Assembly (NCBI GenBank): GCA_945645715.1
Contig: CALZFJ010000001.1
Location: 1-28,046 of the forward strand
Source of the DNA: an uncultured Prevotellaceae bacterium
GTDB lineage: Bacteria > Bacteroidota > Bacteroidia > Bacteroidales > Muribaculaceae
Length of the DNA: 28,046 bases
Direction: 5' to 3'
Below, piece after piece: positions 16,061 to 24,739 of the stretch (position 1 is the first letter of the stretch; every line of letters begins with the position of its first letter). The notes beneath the pieces were generated by a model. It was not told the DNA's origin. It made no database searches and saw only the letters and a list, made by a program, of their open reading frames with translations. Both the position numbers and the translations under genes were made by a program.

Positions 16061-16229
16061 GTCAAGGCTTAATTCCGTAAGCATCGGTAAAGGTAGTAAT
16101 TATTTTTGAAAAAACGCGCACTTTTATTCCAAAATTTCTATATCACACTTTCGAAGCGGCATCGAAGCGGCACACCACACGCCTCCCGAAGACCTCAGCG
16201 AGCATCGCAGTAACTCTACGGGTACTCTC

Positions 16230-17573
16230 CTAAGGCACTCCAAGACCGTAGAGGAAAATGAGGCTGATGCACAATGGTGCCACATAGCGTATGCAGAAGC
16301 GTATGGGGCGCATCAGCGTGATTTTCCTTGCGCCATAGTCGGTGAGCTGCTCCTCTACCACCTTCTTATCCACTATCCAACCCACAAACACACTCAGCAT
16401 CACTCCGCCTATCGGAAGCATGATATTCGACGACACATAGTCGAACAACTCAAACAGCGTCATGCCGAACACCTTGAAGTCGCTCAGCACGCCAAACGAC
16501 AGCGCGCACAGCGTGCCAAACGTCATTGCAATCACAGTGTTAAGCCCCGTGGCACGGCTACGGCTCATTTTGTGCGCCTCCACAAAATAGGTTATCGAAA
16601 TCTCGCTCATCGAAATGGTCGATGTTATCGACGCAAAGAATAGCAACAAGAAGAATGCTACCGACCACAGATATCCACCGGGTAACTGTTGGAATATCTC
16701 GGGAAGTATCTGGAACACCAGTTTCGGACCGGCAGCCGGCTCCATGTCGAATGAAAACACTGCCGGAAATATGATTATACCCGATAGTATCGCCACAAGC
16801 GTGTCGAGCAACGCCACCACTGTAGCACTGCGCACAAGTGGTGTCTTGTCGGAGAAATAAGATGCGTAGGTGAGCAGGCAAGTGAGTCCGAGGCTTAGCG
16901 AAAAGAATGCCTGACCAAGTGCTCCGAGCATAACCTTGGGCGTAATCTGCGAGAAATCAGGATTGAAAAGAAAATCGAGTCCCTTCTTCGCCTGTGGCAT
17001 AAACAGTGAATTCACACAGAACACAAGAAGCATCACAAAGAGCACAGGCATCATTATATTGGAGATGCGCTCTATGCCCTTTTCTATGCCGCGACGCAGC
17101 ACCATGAAGTTGGCAAGCAGGAATATCAGTGTCCACATCACCGACCGCCACGGATTCACCGTGAACGTGCTGAACAGCGTGGCATACTCCTCAGAGGTGT
17201 GACCGGATAGCCCGCCCGTGACAGCCTGATAAAGATATTCCATTATCCACCCTGCCACCACCGAGTAGAAGCTGAGAATCATGAGCGACGCCACAATACC
17301 TATATACGACACCTTGCTCAAGCTGCTGCCCGGCTTCAGTTTTTGTAACGCTGTGAGCGCATTGCTGTGAGTGGAGCGACCTATCACAAACTCAGCTATC
17401 ATCACCGGTATGCCTAAAAGAAACACACACAGCAGATACACTATAAGGAATGCACCTCCGCCATGCTGCCCTGCCTCATAAGGGAATCGCCAGATATTGC
17501 CAAGACCTACAGCCGACCCTACGGTGGCTGCAATTACTCCCATTTTCGTTACAAATTGTGCTCTATTGCTCAT
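16230..17573 (-). CDS. Neurotransmitter:sodium symporter (NSS/SNF) family transporter, second copy
   Basis: 447 residues. The N-terminus GVIAATVGSAVGLGNIWRFPYEAGQHGGGAF is the NSS TM1 signature with its unwound GSAVGLGN sodium/substrate site. The rest has about 11-12 hydrophobic helices in the LeuT inverted-repeat pattern, with ALGQAFFSLSLGLTCLLTYASY as TM6. These transporters import amino acids or related amines with sodium. It is the third gene of the minus-strand operon, 41 bp after the small membrane protein, and clearly a paralogue of the first gene (17884-19278). Substrate unknown; the two copies probably differ in specificity or act together. Confidence 0.93.
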   Translation of the reverse strand: MSNRAQFVTKMGVIAATVGSAVGLGNIWRFPYEAGQHGGGAFLIVYLLCVFLLGIPVMIAEFVIGRSTHSNALTALQKLKPGSSLSKVSYIGIVASLMILSFYSVVAGWIMEYLYQAVTGGLSGHTSEEYATLFSTFTVNPWRSVMWTLIFLLANFMVLRRGIEKGIERISNIMMPVLFVMLLVFCVNSLFMPQAKKGLDFLFNPDFSQITPKVMLGALGQAFFSLSLGLTCLLTYASYFSDKTPLVRSATVVALLDTLVAILSGIIIFPAVFSFDMEPAAGPKLVFQILPEIFQQLPGGYLWSVAFFLLLFFASITSTISMSEISITYFVEAHKMSRSRATGLNTVIAMTFGTLCALSFGVLSDFKVFGMTLFELFDYVSSNIMLPIGGVMLSVFVGWIVDKKVVEEQLTDYGARKITLMRPIRFCIRYVAPLCISLIFLYGLGVP

Positions 17574-17614
17574 TTTCCTGATTTTTTTCTTGATACGTTG
17601 TTTTAATAGATTTC

Positions 17615-17887
17615 TCAGAATTGCGGCACCACCCTGTTGTTGTTGTCGCCCTTCGATTGTTTTTTTGGCTTCGCTGTGCCTTTATGCTTGCGCACAGGCT
17701 TCAGGGTGTCAATATGCGCCGAGTCGATTTCTGCCATGAAACGCGCCATCTCCACCGAGTCGCAGTCGGGATATCCGGCACGGCAGCAGCCATCCACTGC
17801 CACCACAGCCGTCATCGCACCCACAAGCAGCAGCAACACGGCAAGCAGTGCCATTCGCTTGGCTCGGCTCATCTCCCACATTTTCAT
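17615..17887 (-). CDS. Small single-pass membrane protein between two NSS transporters
   Basis: 90 residues. Its ATG (17887-17885) overlaps the TGA of the upstream NSS gene (ATGA arrangement), and it ends 41 bp before the next NSS gene, so it is very likely a genuine, translationally coupled gene. Residues 12-31 are one strong hydrophobic helix (MALLAVLLLLVGAMTAVVAV) after a basic start. A Cys-rich turn (GCCRAGYPDC) follows, then a predicted helix DSVEMARFMAEIDSAHID, and a Lys-rich, polar tail ending VVPQF. By topology the C-terminal part would be periplasmic. Not recognised as a named family. An accessory subunit of the flanking transporters, as MetS is for the NSS carrier MetP in Corynebacterium, is possible but unproven. 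Confidence 0.7.
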   Translation of the reverse strand: MKMWEMSRAKRMALLAVLLLLVGAMTAVVAVDGCCRAGYPDCDSVEMARFMAEIDSAHIDTLKPVRKHKGTAKPKKQSKGDNNNRVVPQF

Positions 17888-19278
17888 GCCTCAAGCAGAT
17901 TTATGATTTGCGACACTAATATAGCTGCTATCAGCCACGGGCAGACGTATTTCACCAGAAATTGCACCACCGGAGCCACGCGCGAGCGGAATGTACCATA
18001 ATTGGTAAGCTCATCTTTTATAAAGTCGCGATGCAGCACCCAACCCACATACACACACAGTCCTATTGCACTCACAGGCAGCAGGAAGTTGGTGGTGAGT
18101 GAGTCGAGGAAGTCAAACATGCTCAATCCAAGCACTTGAAGTTCGGGCACTGCCCCGAGCGACAGCGAGCAGATTGCCGATGTCACAAAGAGCGGAAGCA
18201 GAATCACAAGGCAGGCATTGGAGCGCTTCATGCCGAAGCGGTCGCGGAGGAATGCTATCGACACCTCGGCTATCGACACCGTAGAGGTTATCGTTGCCAC
18301 AAACAGCAGCAAGAAGAAGAGTATCGCCCACAGCTGCGAGCATGGCATCTGCGTGAAAATTCCGGGTAGAGTCACAAACACCAATGTGGTGCCTGCAAGT
18401 CCGCCGGGATTGTCGTTAAGCCCGAAGCTCATCACAGCCGGGAAGATTATCAAGCCCATGAGGAATGCCACACCGAAGTCGCTCAGCGACACCGTCACTG
18501 CGGTGCGTGTCATCATTGTGTCTTTCGGGAAATACGAAGCGTATGTCACAAGTATGCCCATGCCAAGGCTCAGCGAGAAGAATGCCTGCCCCAGTGCGCT
18601 TATCACCACACCGGGTGTAACCTTCGAGAAATCAGGCTTCAAGAAGAACTCCACGCCCTCTCCTGCTCCGGGTAGCGACAGCGATATTCCGCAGAACACC
18701 AGCAACAGCACAAAGAGCAGTGGCATAAGCACATTAGAGAGCTTTTCTATCCCTTTTTGCACACCTCGCAGCAATATCACAAGATTGAGAATTATCATCA
18801 CGTTGGTCCATATAACCGGCTGCGTGGGCGATGTGATAAAGTCGTTCATCTGCCTGGTAAACACTTCGCTGTTGCCTGCCGCATCGGCATCGAAGTTGAC
18901 GCCTTCAAACAGTCCTCCGGTTATCGACTGGTAGAGATACTCAGTTGACCACCCGGCTACCACCATATAGAATTGCAGAATCAAGTAGGACGACAGAAGC
19001 CCGAATACGCCGAGTATCCACCACTTCTTCCCCGGTGTTAGGTTCTTCATCACTCCCACTGCATCAGAGTGTCCTGCCCTGCCAAGTGAGAACTCGGCAA
19101 GCATCACGGGTATGCCCAGCAACAGCACACAACCCAGATACACCAGCAAGAATGCCGAGCCTCCATTGCTCTGCACCACACTGGGGAAGCGCCATATATT
19201 GCCCAATCCTACTGCCGACCCTACGGTGGCGGCTATCACTCCTATTTTTGAACCGAATCCGGCTTCGTTATGTTTCAT
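17884..19278 (-). CDS. Neurotransmitter:sodium symporter (NSS/SNF) family transporter, first copy
   Basis: 464 residues. It begins GFGSKIGVIAATVGSAVGLGNIWRFP, the conserved NSS TM1 with the unwound sodium/substrate segment. TM6 reads ALGQAFFSLSLGMGILVTYASY, matching its paralogue downstream, and about 11-12 helices are visible in the LeuT-type repeat. It is a sodium-coupled importer, most likely for an amino acid. It is the first gene of a three-gene operon: NSS, a 90-residue membrane protein (4-bp overlap), NSS. It has an unusually acidic extracellular loop (VNFDADAAGNSEVF near 127-140) absent from the second copy, which may mark a difference in substrate access. Confidence 0.93.
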   Translation of the reverse strand: MKHNEAGFGSKIGVIAATVGSAVGLGNIWRFPSVVQSNGGSAFLLVYLGCVLLLGIPVMLAEFSLGRAGHSDAVGVMKNLTPGKKWWILGVFGLLSSYLILQFYMVVAGWSTEYLYQSITGGLFEGVNFDADAAGNSEVFTRQMNDFITSPTQPVIWTNVMIILNLVILLRGVQKGIEKLSNVLMPLLFVLLLVFCGISLSLPGAGEGVEFFLKPDFSKVTPGVVISALGQAFFSLSLGMGILVTYASYFPKDTMMTRTAVTVSLSDFGVAFLMGLIIFPAVMSFGLNDNPGGLAGTTLVFVTLPGIFTQMPCSQLWAILFFLLLFVATITSTVSIAEVSIAFLRDRFGMKRSNACLVILLPLFVTSAICSLSLGAVPELQVLGLSMFDFLDSLTTNFLLPVSAIGLCVYVGWVLHRDFIKDELTNYGTFRSRVAPVVQFLVKYVCPWLIAAILVSQIINLLEA

Positions 19279-19338
19279 TTTATCTAAATTTACTCGCTTT
19301 TTCAGCTTGTTTTATCGTAATTTTGCCAATTTTGCTTG

Positions 19339-19346
19339 CAAATTTA
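19339..19346 (-). promoter_or_regulatory. Candidate -7 box of the NSS operon
   Basis: The minus strand reads TAAATTTG, 60 bp upstream of the ATG at 19278. No clear -33 is present. It shares a 205-bp AT-rich divergent gap with the VanZ/tam operon. Confidence 0.4.
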
Positions 19347-19383
19347 CAAACTTTTCTCCGAATCGACTAATTACTTGCTAAAA

Positions 19384-19415
19384 TTTTGCCACTTACAATT
19401 TAATTATTAATTTTG
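19384..19415 (+). promoter_or_regulatory. Promoter of the vanZ-like/tamB/tamL operon
   Basis: TTTTG (19384-19388) and TAATTTTG (19408-19415) match the -33 and -7 boxes of the Bacteroidetes primary sigma factor, with a 19-bp spacer. The start would be near 19422, giving a leader of about 60 nt before the ATG at 19484. Confidence 0.6.
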
Positions 19416-19483
19416 TAGTTACATATTGTGCAATAAATTAAGCAACGTTACCTTATCAAACATTTTTAATTAACTGCCAGTTT

Positions 19484-19942
19484 ATGAGACGATTTATCAA
19501 AAATCTGCCGGTAGGCATCGCTTCAGGAATTGTCACCATTATTGCCATCTATCTCTCGCTTAGCTCTAATCCGCTGGGAGATACCGACATCATGCTTTTC
19601 GAGAATGCCGACAAATTTTTCCACGCTGTGATGTATTTTGGTGTTACGAGTGTTTATTATTTAGATTATGCCAAGTCGCGCCTGCCCCACCACACCAAGC
19701 TGAACGGCGAGGCTGCCGTCACTGTGGCTGCTATTGTGTTTAGCGGACTGATGGAAATCGGTCAGGGACTAATCGGGAACCGCACAATGGATCCGTGGGA
19801 CTTTGCCGCTAATGTGGCTGGAGCCTTGCTTGCTTTTGTCTTCGTGAAGTTCTACTTCATCACGGTGTTCCGTCACTATCTCTTGCGCCATCACCGCCAC
19901 CACCATTCGTCGCACCGCAAATCTAATGAAGCGAGTGAATAA
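19484..19942 (+). CDS. VanZ-like small membrane protein with His-rich tail
   Basis: 152 residues with four hydrophobic stretches (about 10-28, 42-62, 77-97 and 107-130). The VanZ-family pattern is visible: a DKFFHAVMYFG helix, an FSGLMEIGQGLIGNRTMDPWDFAANVAGAL segment in which E and Q in the membrane and an acidic DFAANVAG turn are conserved, and a basic end. The C-terminus is strikingly His-rich (RHHRHHHSSHRK). VanZ of enterococci gives low teicoplanin resistance by an unknown mechanism, but chromosomal homologues are widespread and unrelated to a van cluster; no resistance role is implied. Its 3' end overlaps tamB by 17 bp, so it is the first gene of the tam operon. Confidence 0.75.
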   Translation: MRRFIKNLPVGIASGIVTIIAIYLSLSSNPLGDTDIMLFENADKFFHAVMYFGVTSVYYLDYAKSRLPHHTKLNGEAAVTVAAIVFSGLMEIGQGLIGNRTMDPWDFAANVAGALLAFVFVKFYFITVFRHYLLRHHRHHHSSHRKSNEASE

Positions 19943-22900
19943 AATATTACGTTGGGCTTTGCGCGTGGCAATATGCCTTCTGCTGATGGCTTTATTGTCG
20001 CCGGCATTGCTCTACGTGCCTTTTATTCAAGACGTCATCAAGAATTTTGCCATAAGCAAGGCTTCCGAAGCCACAGGTTGGAACATCTCGCTCAATCGAA
20101 TCTTGCTGAAATTCCCGCTCAATGTGAGCCTCGACAGCCTCGTGATTGCCACCTCGCCCACCGACACCATGATTGCTGCCGGTAACCTCACTGTGAGCGT
20201 AAAGCCGCTTCCATTGCTGCGAAAGGAGCTTGCCATCGAGGGGGCTCAGCTTTCGGGCGGCTCTTATCACCTACTCAGCGAGGACGAGTCGATCGACATT
20301 AAAGTTGCCGTCGATCGCTGCCGATTCGGCGTAACCCTCATCGACTTAAACAACAACGCAATCATTGCCACCGACGCTTCACTTTCAGGCGGACAGATCA
20401 CTTTACTCTCCTACCCAGAGAAATCGGTTGTAAAAGAAGACACTACCGCAGCAGCCCCCTGGCTCATCAAGGCTGCTTCTATCAAGCTCCACGATGTGTC
20501 TTATTCCATGCAGATGCTGCCCTACATTGAGTCGCTCGATGCTCATGTTGCCGATGCCGTACTCTCCGACGGAGTAGTCGATATGCAGCGATACGCAATC
20601 GATGCCCGGCATCTCGGCATCTCGGGCTTGGATTGCCGATACATCTACCCCGACACCGTAATTGCTCCTGCCGACTCTATCCCGGTCACCGACGGCACAG
20701 TGCCATGGACCGTTACCGGCAAATCAGTCAGCCTCACCGATGCGCACGCCGTCTATGCTCTTTCCGGTCATTCTCCACTCAATGGGCTGGATATGGAGTA
20801 CATCGAAGCCGACAGCATCAACATCGCAATCAACGAATTCTATAACCGTGGCACCACTCTGCGCGTGCCTATAACCGGCATTACCGCCCGCGAGCGTTGC
20901 GGATTTGCCATCAAGTCGGCTCACTGCATCTTCGAGATGGATAGCACTCGCCTTGCCGTTACCGACCTGAATATCGCCAATGAGCAATCCTATCTCATGG
21001 GCGCCATTGAGAGCAATGCCACCTTCGACCGCTTCAATGCCAACGTCAAGGCTTCGCTCTCCTCAGCCGATGCACGGCTCCTCTATCCCTCCCTCGCCTC
21101 TATGCTGCCGCAAGGCTACCCGCGCTCCTTTAATCTCACGCTTGCTGCAAGCGGCACCATGCAGCGGGTGAATCTCACCAAGTGCCTCCTCAATATGCCG
21201 GGTGTGGCGCACCTCACAGCAAAGGGCTTTGCCACCAATATCAATGACCCCAAGCGTCTTGGCTGCAACATCACGTTCAACGGAAACACCGGCAATCTCA
21301 ACCCGATTAAAAGCTATCTCTTTGCCGATGCCGAAATGCGGCGAAGCGTAAATCTTCCGCCTCTCAGCATCTCGGGCAATGCTACCGTTGCCGGCAACGA
21401 CTACAAGGGTAATCTCGCTCTTGCCATGCAATCGGGCGACGTGCTTCTCGATGCCGCCTGGAATGGCTCACGCAATGCCTACAGCCTGCATTTCGATGCT
21501 GCATCGCTTCCGCTCAATGCTATTCTTCCCACTTCCAAGCTCCACCTTCTCACTGCTCGTGGCTCGGTGGAGGGCGAAGGACTCGACTTCTTCAAGAAAT
21601 CTACCCGACTGAATGTAGATCTCACTATCGACACGCTTTTCTATAACACCAACCGCTACTATGACATAGTGTTGCGCGGTGCTCTCGCCAATGGTGACTT
21701 TGACATCAACCTCGATTCCGACAACCCCAACTGCCACTTCAGCACCACCGCTAATGGCAAGATTGAGTCTAACCGCTTCATTTTCTCCCTCGACTCCGAT
21801 ATCTCCGACCTCAACCTCACTGCGCTCCGCCTGATGGACGTCACTTCAGCCGGTAGCTGCCGAATGAGCGTTTTCGGCGACATCGACATCGCTCAAAGCG
21901 ACTATGATGTGACTGCAAGCATCGCCAACCTACGCTGGACTTTCGACGACAATTTCTATTACACCGACCTCATCGATGCCGGCTTCGTTGCCGACAGCTC
22001 TCACATCGATGCCCAGCTCTCCAACAACGATTTTTCCATCGATTTCGACTCGGAGTGCTCACTCGACACTCTCACAGCCAAACTCGATGATATTTCCCGT
22101 GTCGTAACCAAGCAAATAAGCGAAAAATATCTCAATTCCGACTCACTGCGCGGACGACTGCCGGCAATGTCGTGTGAAATCGAACTCGGCACACATAATC
22201 TCGTGCAGCAATACCTCCTCCACACGGGCATCTCCTACAACAGGGGAAACATAATGCTTGCCAACGACTCTACTTTCTATCTGCGCGGCATCTTCGACCG
22301 CCTGAAAGTGAGCGACACTCAAATCGACACCCTGCGATTCGGTGCCGTGGAACTTAATCATCGCATCAACTGGAAGATTCACGCCGGAAACGCACGCGAA
22401 CACATTCCCGGTCTTGCTCGTGCCGACCTGAAGGGCTTCATCAATGGCTCTACACTACAGGCTCAATTCTCTCAGCAAAACTTCGACAACCGCACCGGCG
22501 TGAATGTGGGAGTTTCTGCCCATCTCACCGACTCTACCGTGCGTGCCAACATCTTCCCCGACGAAATCACTATCGGCTACAAGCCTTGGACCGTGAACGA
22601 GGGCAATTTCATTGCCTTCAACTATGCATCCAAGCACTTCGATGCCAATCTGCGCCTCACTCAAGGCAACAGCCTCGTGTCGCTCACTACCGAGCACTCC
22701 GATGACGGTTCTGAGAATGAAGACGTCCACCTCGTCATCAACAATCTGCAAATTGCCGACTGGCTCTCTATTTCGCCATTCGCTCCTCCGGTAAAGGGCT
22801 TGCTCGGTGCCGACTTCTCAGTGAAATACAACACCTCCAACATCTGGGGAAATGGAATGATTGGCATCACCGACCTGTATTACGGCAAGCAGCGTGTAGG

Positions 22901-24737
22901 CTCGCTGCAAATGAACTCTCTAATCGACCTCAACCCCACCTCGGGTGGAACTATGGCTACAGCCAACGTCGAAGTCGATGGCAAGCAATGCGCTGTGATT
23001 TTCGGCGCTCTCAACGACACAGTCCCCGACAATCGCATGACTCTGTCGCTTGAGCTTCACAAATTCCCTCTCCGCATCGCAAATCCTTTTCTCCCTCCCG
23101 GCATGATGAGCGTAAAAGGCTACCTTAACGGCATGATGACCGTTGACGGCACTTTTGAACGCCCCAACATCAATGGCTATCTACAGTGCGACTCCACTTC
23201 GATAGCTATGCCGGTGTTTGGCTCAAGCATCACATTGCCCCATGACAGCATTCCCGTTGACTCAAGTGTAATACACTTCAATGACTACCGCATCTATGCC
23301 CTCAACGAGAATCCTATCACCACTACCGGCAGAATAGATATGCGCAACATATTCTCACCAGGCATGGAGCTGCGGCTCAGTGGCAAAAACGTGCAATTTG
23401 TCGATAGCAAGCAGACCCGCAAATCTCAGATATTCGGCAAGGGCTTCCTCAACCTCGACGCTACTGCCCGCGGAAACCTCGACAATATCCACCTCAACGC
23501 CCGTCTGGCTCTGCTCTCAGGCACAAATCTCACCTATGTACTCCAAGAGGACGTGAACTCTATTGCTGCCCGGCAAGAGCAGCAACTGGTGAAATTCGTG
23601 CAGTTCAACGACAGCTCCTACGTAGTCACCGAGGAAAAAGAACGCACCACTATGGGTAACATCACACTGACTGCCGACATTCAAGTGCAGCAAGGCACTT
23701 CTTTCACGGTATTCCTATCCGACAATGGAAAAGACCGCGCTGAGATTGTCGGCAACGGCGACCTGCGACTTGCAATGAACCAACTTGGTGACAAGACTAT
23801 GACCGGACGCTTCAACATCGACGATGGCTTCGTGCGCTACTCCCCTCCTCTCATATCTCAGGTTGACTTCAAGTTTAATAGCGGCAGCTACATCCTCTGG
23901 ACCGGCAACCTCATGAACCCTACACTCAACCTATCGGCAACCGAGTCGCGCAAAGCCAACTACACCGGCTCCGACGACAACTCCCGTATCGTCAATTTCC
24001 AGATAGGGCTCTCTGTGACCAATTCTCTTGCCAATATGGACGTGCAATTCGACCTTGATGCCCCCGACAACCTCACGCTTCACAACGAGCTTCAATCCAT
24101 GTCGCCGGCACAGCGCTCGAGTCAGGCAGTCAATCTGCTTCTCTACAACACCTACACCGGACTCGACTCCAAGGCAAGCGGCAACCTCTCGGGAAATCCG
24201 CTGTTCTCTTTCGTCACCTCGCGCATCAATAGTTGGGCTGCAAGTGCCATGAAGGGCATTAACGTGTCGTTCGGTCTCGACAACTACACCGAAACTCACG
24301 ACGGTGTATCGTCGCGTGCAATCAAATACAGCTACCAGGTGTCGAAGTCGCTTTTCAACAACCGCTTCAAGATTGTGGTGGGCGGCGACTACACCCAGGG
24401 AACAACGTCGTCGGAAGATATTGCCCAAAACCTCTTCAACGACGTGTCGCTCGAATATATGCTAAACAAGAGCGGAAACATGATTCTCCGCCTTTTCAAC
24501 CACAAGGGCTACATCAATGTGCTCGAAGGTGAAGTGACCGAAACCGGTGTGGCTTTCGTGTATAAGCGCAAACTCTCAAATCTGCGCTACCTATTCAGCT
24601 TCCTCAATCCATTCGCGCCAAAGCCTCCAAAGGACACCGCCAAGCCCGCCTCATCCGCCCCATTAGTCCCATTAGACTCATTAGACTCATTAGACTCATC
24701 CCACTCATCTGACAATCCCACCACCACTCAAGAATAG
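19926..24737 (+). CDS. tamB: TamB-like translocation/assembly module, giant AsmA-superfamily protein
   Basis: 1603 residues. A single N-terminal helix (about 10-31) anchors the protein in the inner membrane. The remainder is a very long stretch of repeated short beta strands with the rhythm of AsmA-like (RBG) lipid-transport proteins. The last 350 or so residues form the TamB C-terminal (DUF490) domain: GNGDLRLAMNQLGDKTMTGRFNIDDG, DVQFDLDAPDNLTLHNEL, and QAVNLLLYNTY. TamB bridges the periplasm to an Omp85 partner and is implicated in outer-membrane protein insertion and phospholipid transport. It starts inside the VanZ-like gene and ends 2 bp before the tamL ATG. The extreme C-terminus holds a short repeat-encoded Leu-Asp-Ser tail unlike the rest. 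Confidence 0.92.
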   Translation: MKRVNKILRWALRVAICLLLMALLSPALLYVPFIQDVIKNFAISKASEATGWNISLNRILLKFPLNVSLDSLVIATSPTDTMIAAGNLTVSVKPLPLLRKELAIEGAQLSGGSYHLLSEDESIDIKVAVDRCRFGVTLIDLNNNAIIATDASLSGGQITLLSYPEKSVVKEDTTAAAPWLIKAASIKLHDVSYSMQMLPYIESLDAHVADAVLSDGVVDMQRYAIDARHLGISGLDCRYIYPDTVIAPADSIPVTDGTVPWTVTGKSVSLTDAHAVYALSGHSPLNGLDMEYIEADSINIAINEFYNRGTTLRVPITGITARERCGFAIKSAHCIFEMDSTRLAVTDLNIANEQSYLMGAIESNATFDRFNANVKASLSSADARLLYPSLASMLPQGYPRSFNLTLAASGTMQRVNLTKCLLNMPGVAHLTAKGFATNINDPKRLGCNITFNGNTGNLNPIKSYLFADAEMRRSVNLPPLSISGNATVAGNDYKGNLALAMQSGDVLLDAAWNGSRNAYSLHFDAASLPLNAILPTSKLHLLTARGSVEGEGLDFFKKSTRLNVDLTIDTLFYNTNRYYDIVLRGALANGDFDINLDSDNPNCHFSTTANGKIESNRFIFSLDSDISDLNLTALRLMDVTSAGSCRMSVFGDIDIAQSDYDVTASIANLRWTFDDNFYYTDLIDAGFVADSSHIDAQLSNNDFSIDFDSECSLDTLTAKLDDISRVVTKQISEKYLNSDSLRGRLPAMSCEIELGTHNLVQQYLLHTGISYNRGNIMLANDSTFYLRGIFDRLKVSDTQIDTLRFGAVELNHRINWKIHAGNAREHIPGLARADLKGFINGSTLQAQFSQQNFDNRTGVNVGVSAHLTDSTVRANIFPDEITIGYKPWTVNEGNFIAFNYASKHFDANLRLTQGNSLVSLTTEHSDDGSENEDVHLVINNLQIADWLSISPFAPPVKGLLGADFSVKYNTSNIWGNGMIGITDLYYGKQRVGSLQMNSLIDLNPTSGGTMATANVEVDGKQCAVIFGALNDTVPDNRMTLSLELHKFPLRIANPFLPPGMMSVKGYLNGMMTVDGTFERPNINGYLQCDSTSIAMPVFGSSITLPHDSIPVDSSVIHFNDYRIYALNENPITTTGRIDMRNIFSPGMELRLSGKNVQFVDSKQTRKSQIFGKGFLNLDATARGNLDNIHLNARLALLSGTNLTYVLQEDVNSIAARQEQQLVKFVQFNDSSYVVTEEKERTTMGNITLTADIQVQQGTSFTVFLSDNGKDRAEIVGNGDLRLAMNQLGDKTMTGRFNIDDGFVRYSPPLISQVDFKFNSGSYILWTGNLMNPTLNLSATESRKANYTGSDDNSRIVNFQIGLSVTNSLANMDVQFDLDAPDNLTLHNELQSMSPAQRSSQAVNLLLYNTYTGLDSKASGNLSGNPLFSFVTSRINSWAASAMKGINVSFGLDNYTETHDGVSSRAIKYSYQVSKSLFNNRFKIVVGGDYTQGTTSSEDIAQNLFNDVSLEYMLNKSGNMILRLFNHKGYINVLEGEVTETGVAFVYKRKLSNLRYLFSFLNPFAPKPPKDTAKPASSAPLVPLDSLDSLDSSHSSDNPTTTQE
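24661..24705 (+). repeat. 9-bp tandem repeat within the 3' end of tamB
   Basis: Three perfect copies of CATTAGACT lie at 24670-24696, preceded by a variant (CATTAGTCC, 24661-24669) and followed by a diverged unit (CATCCCACT). In frame they encode a Leu-Asp-Ser repeat. The unit is three codons, so copy-number change would lengthen or shorten the TamB tail without shifting the frame. Confidence 0.9.
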
Positions 24738-24739
24738 CT

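Noticed and set aside
19484..19942. Reading the VanZ-like gene as an antibiotic resistance determinant
   Set aside because: No vanA/H/X/R/S genes are nearby; chromosomal VanZ-like proteins are common and the context is envelope assembly.
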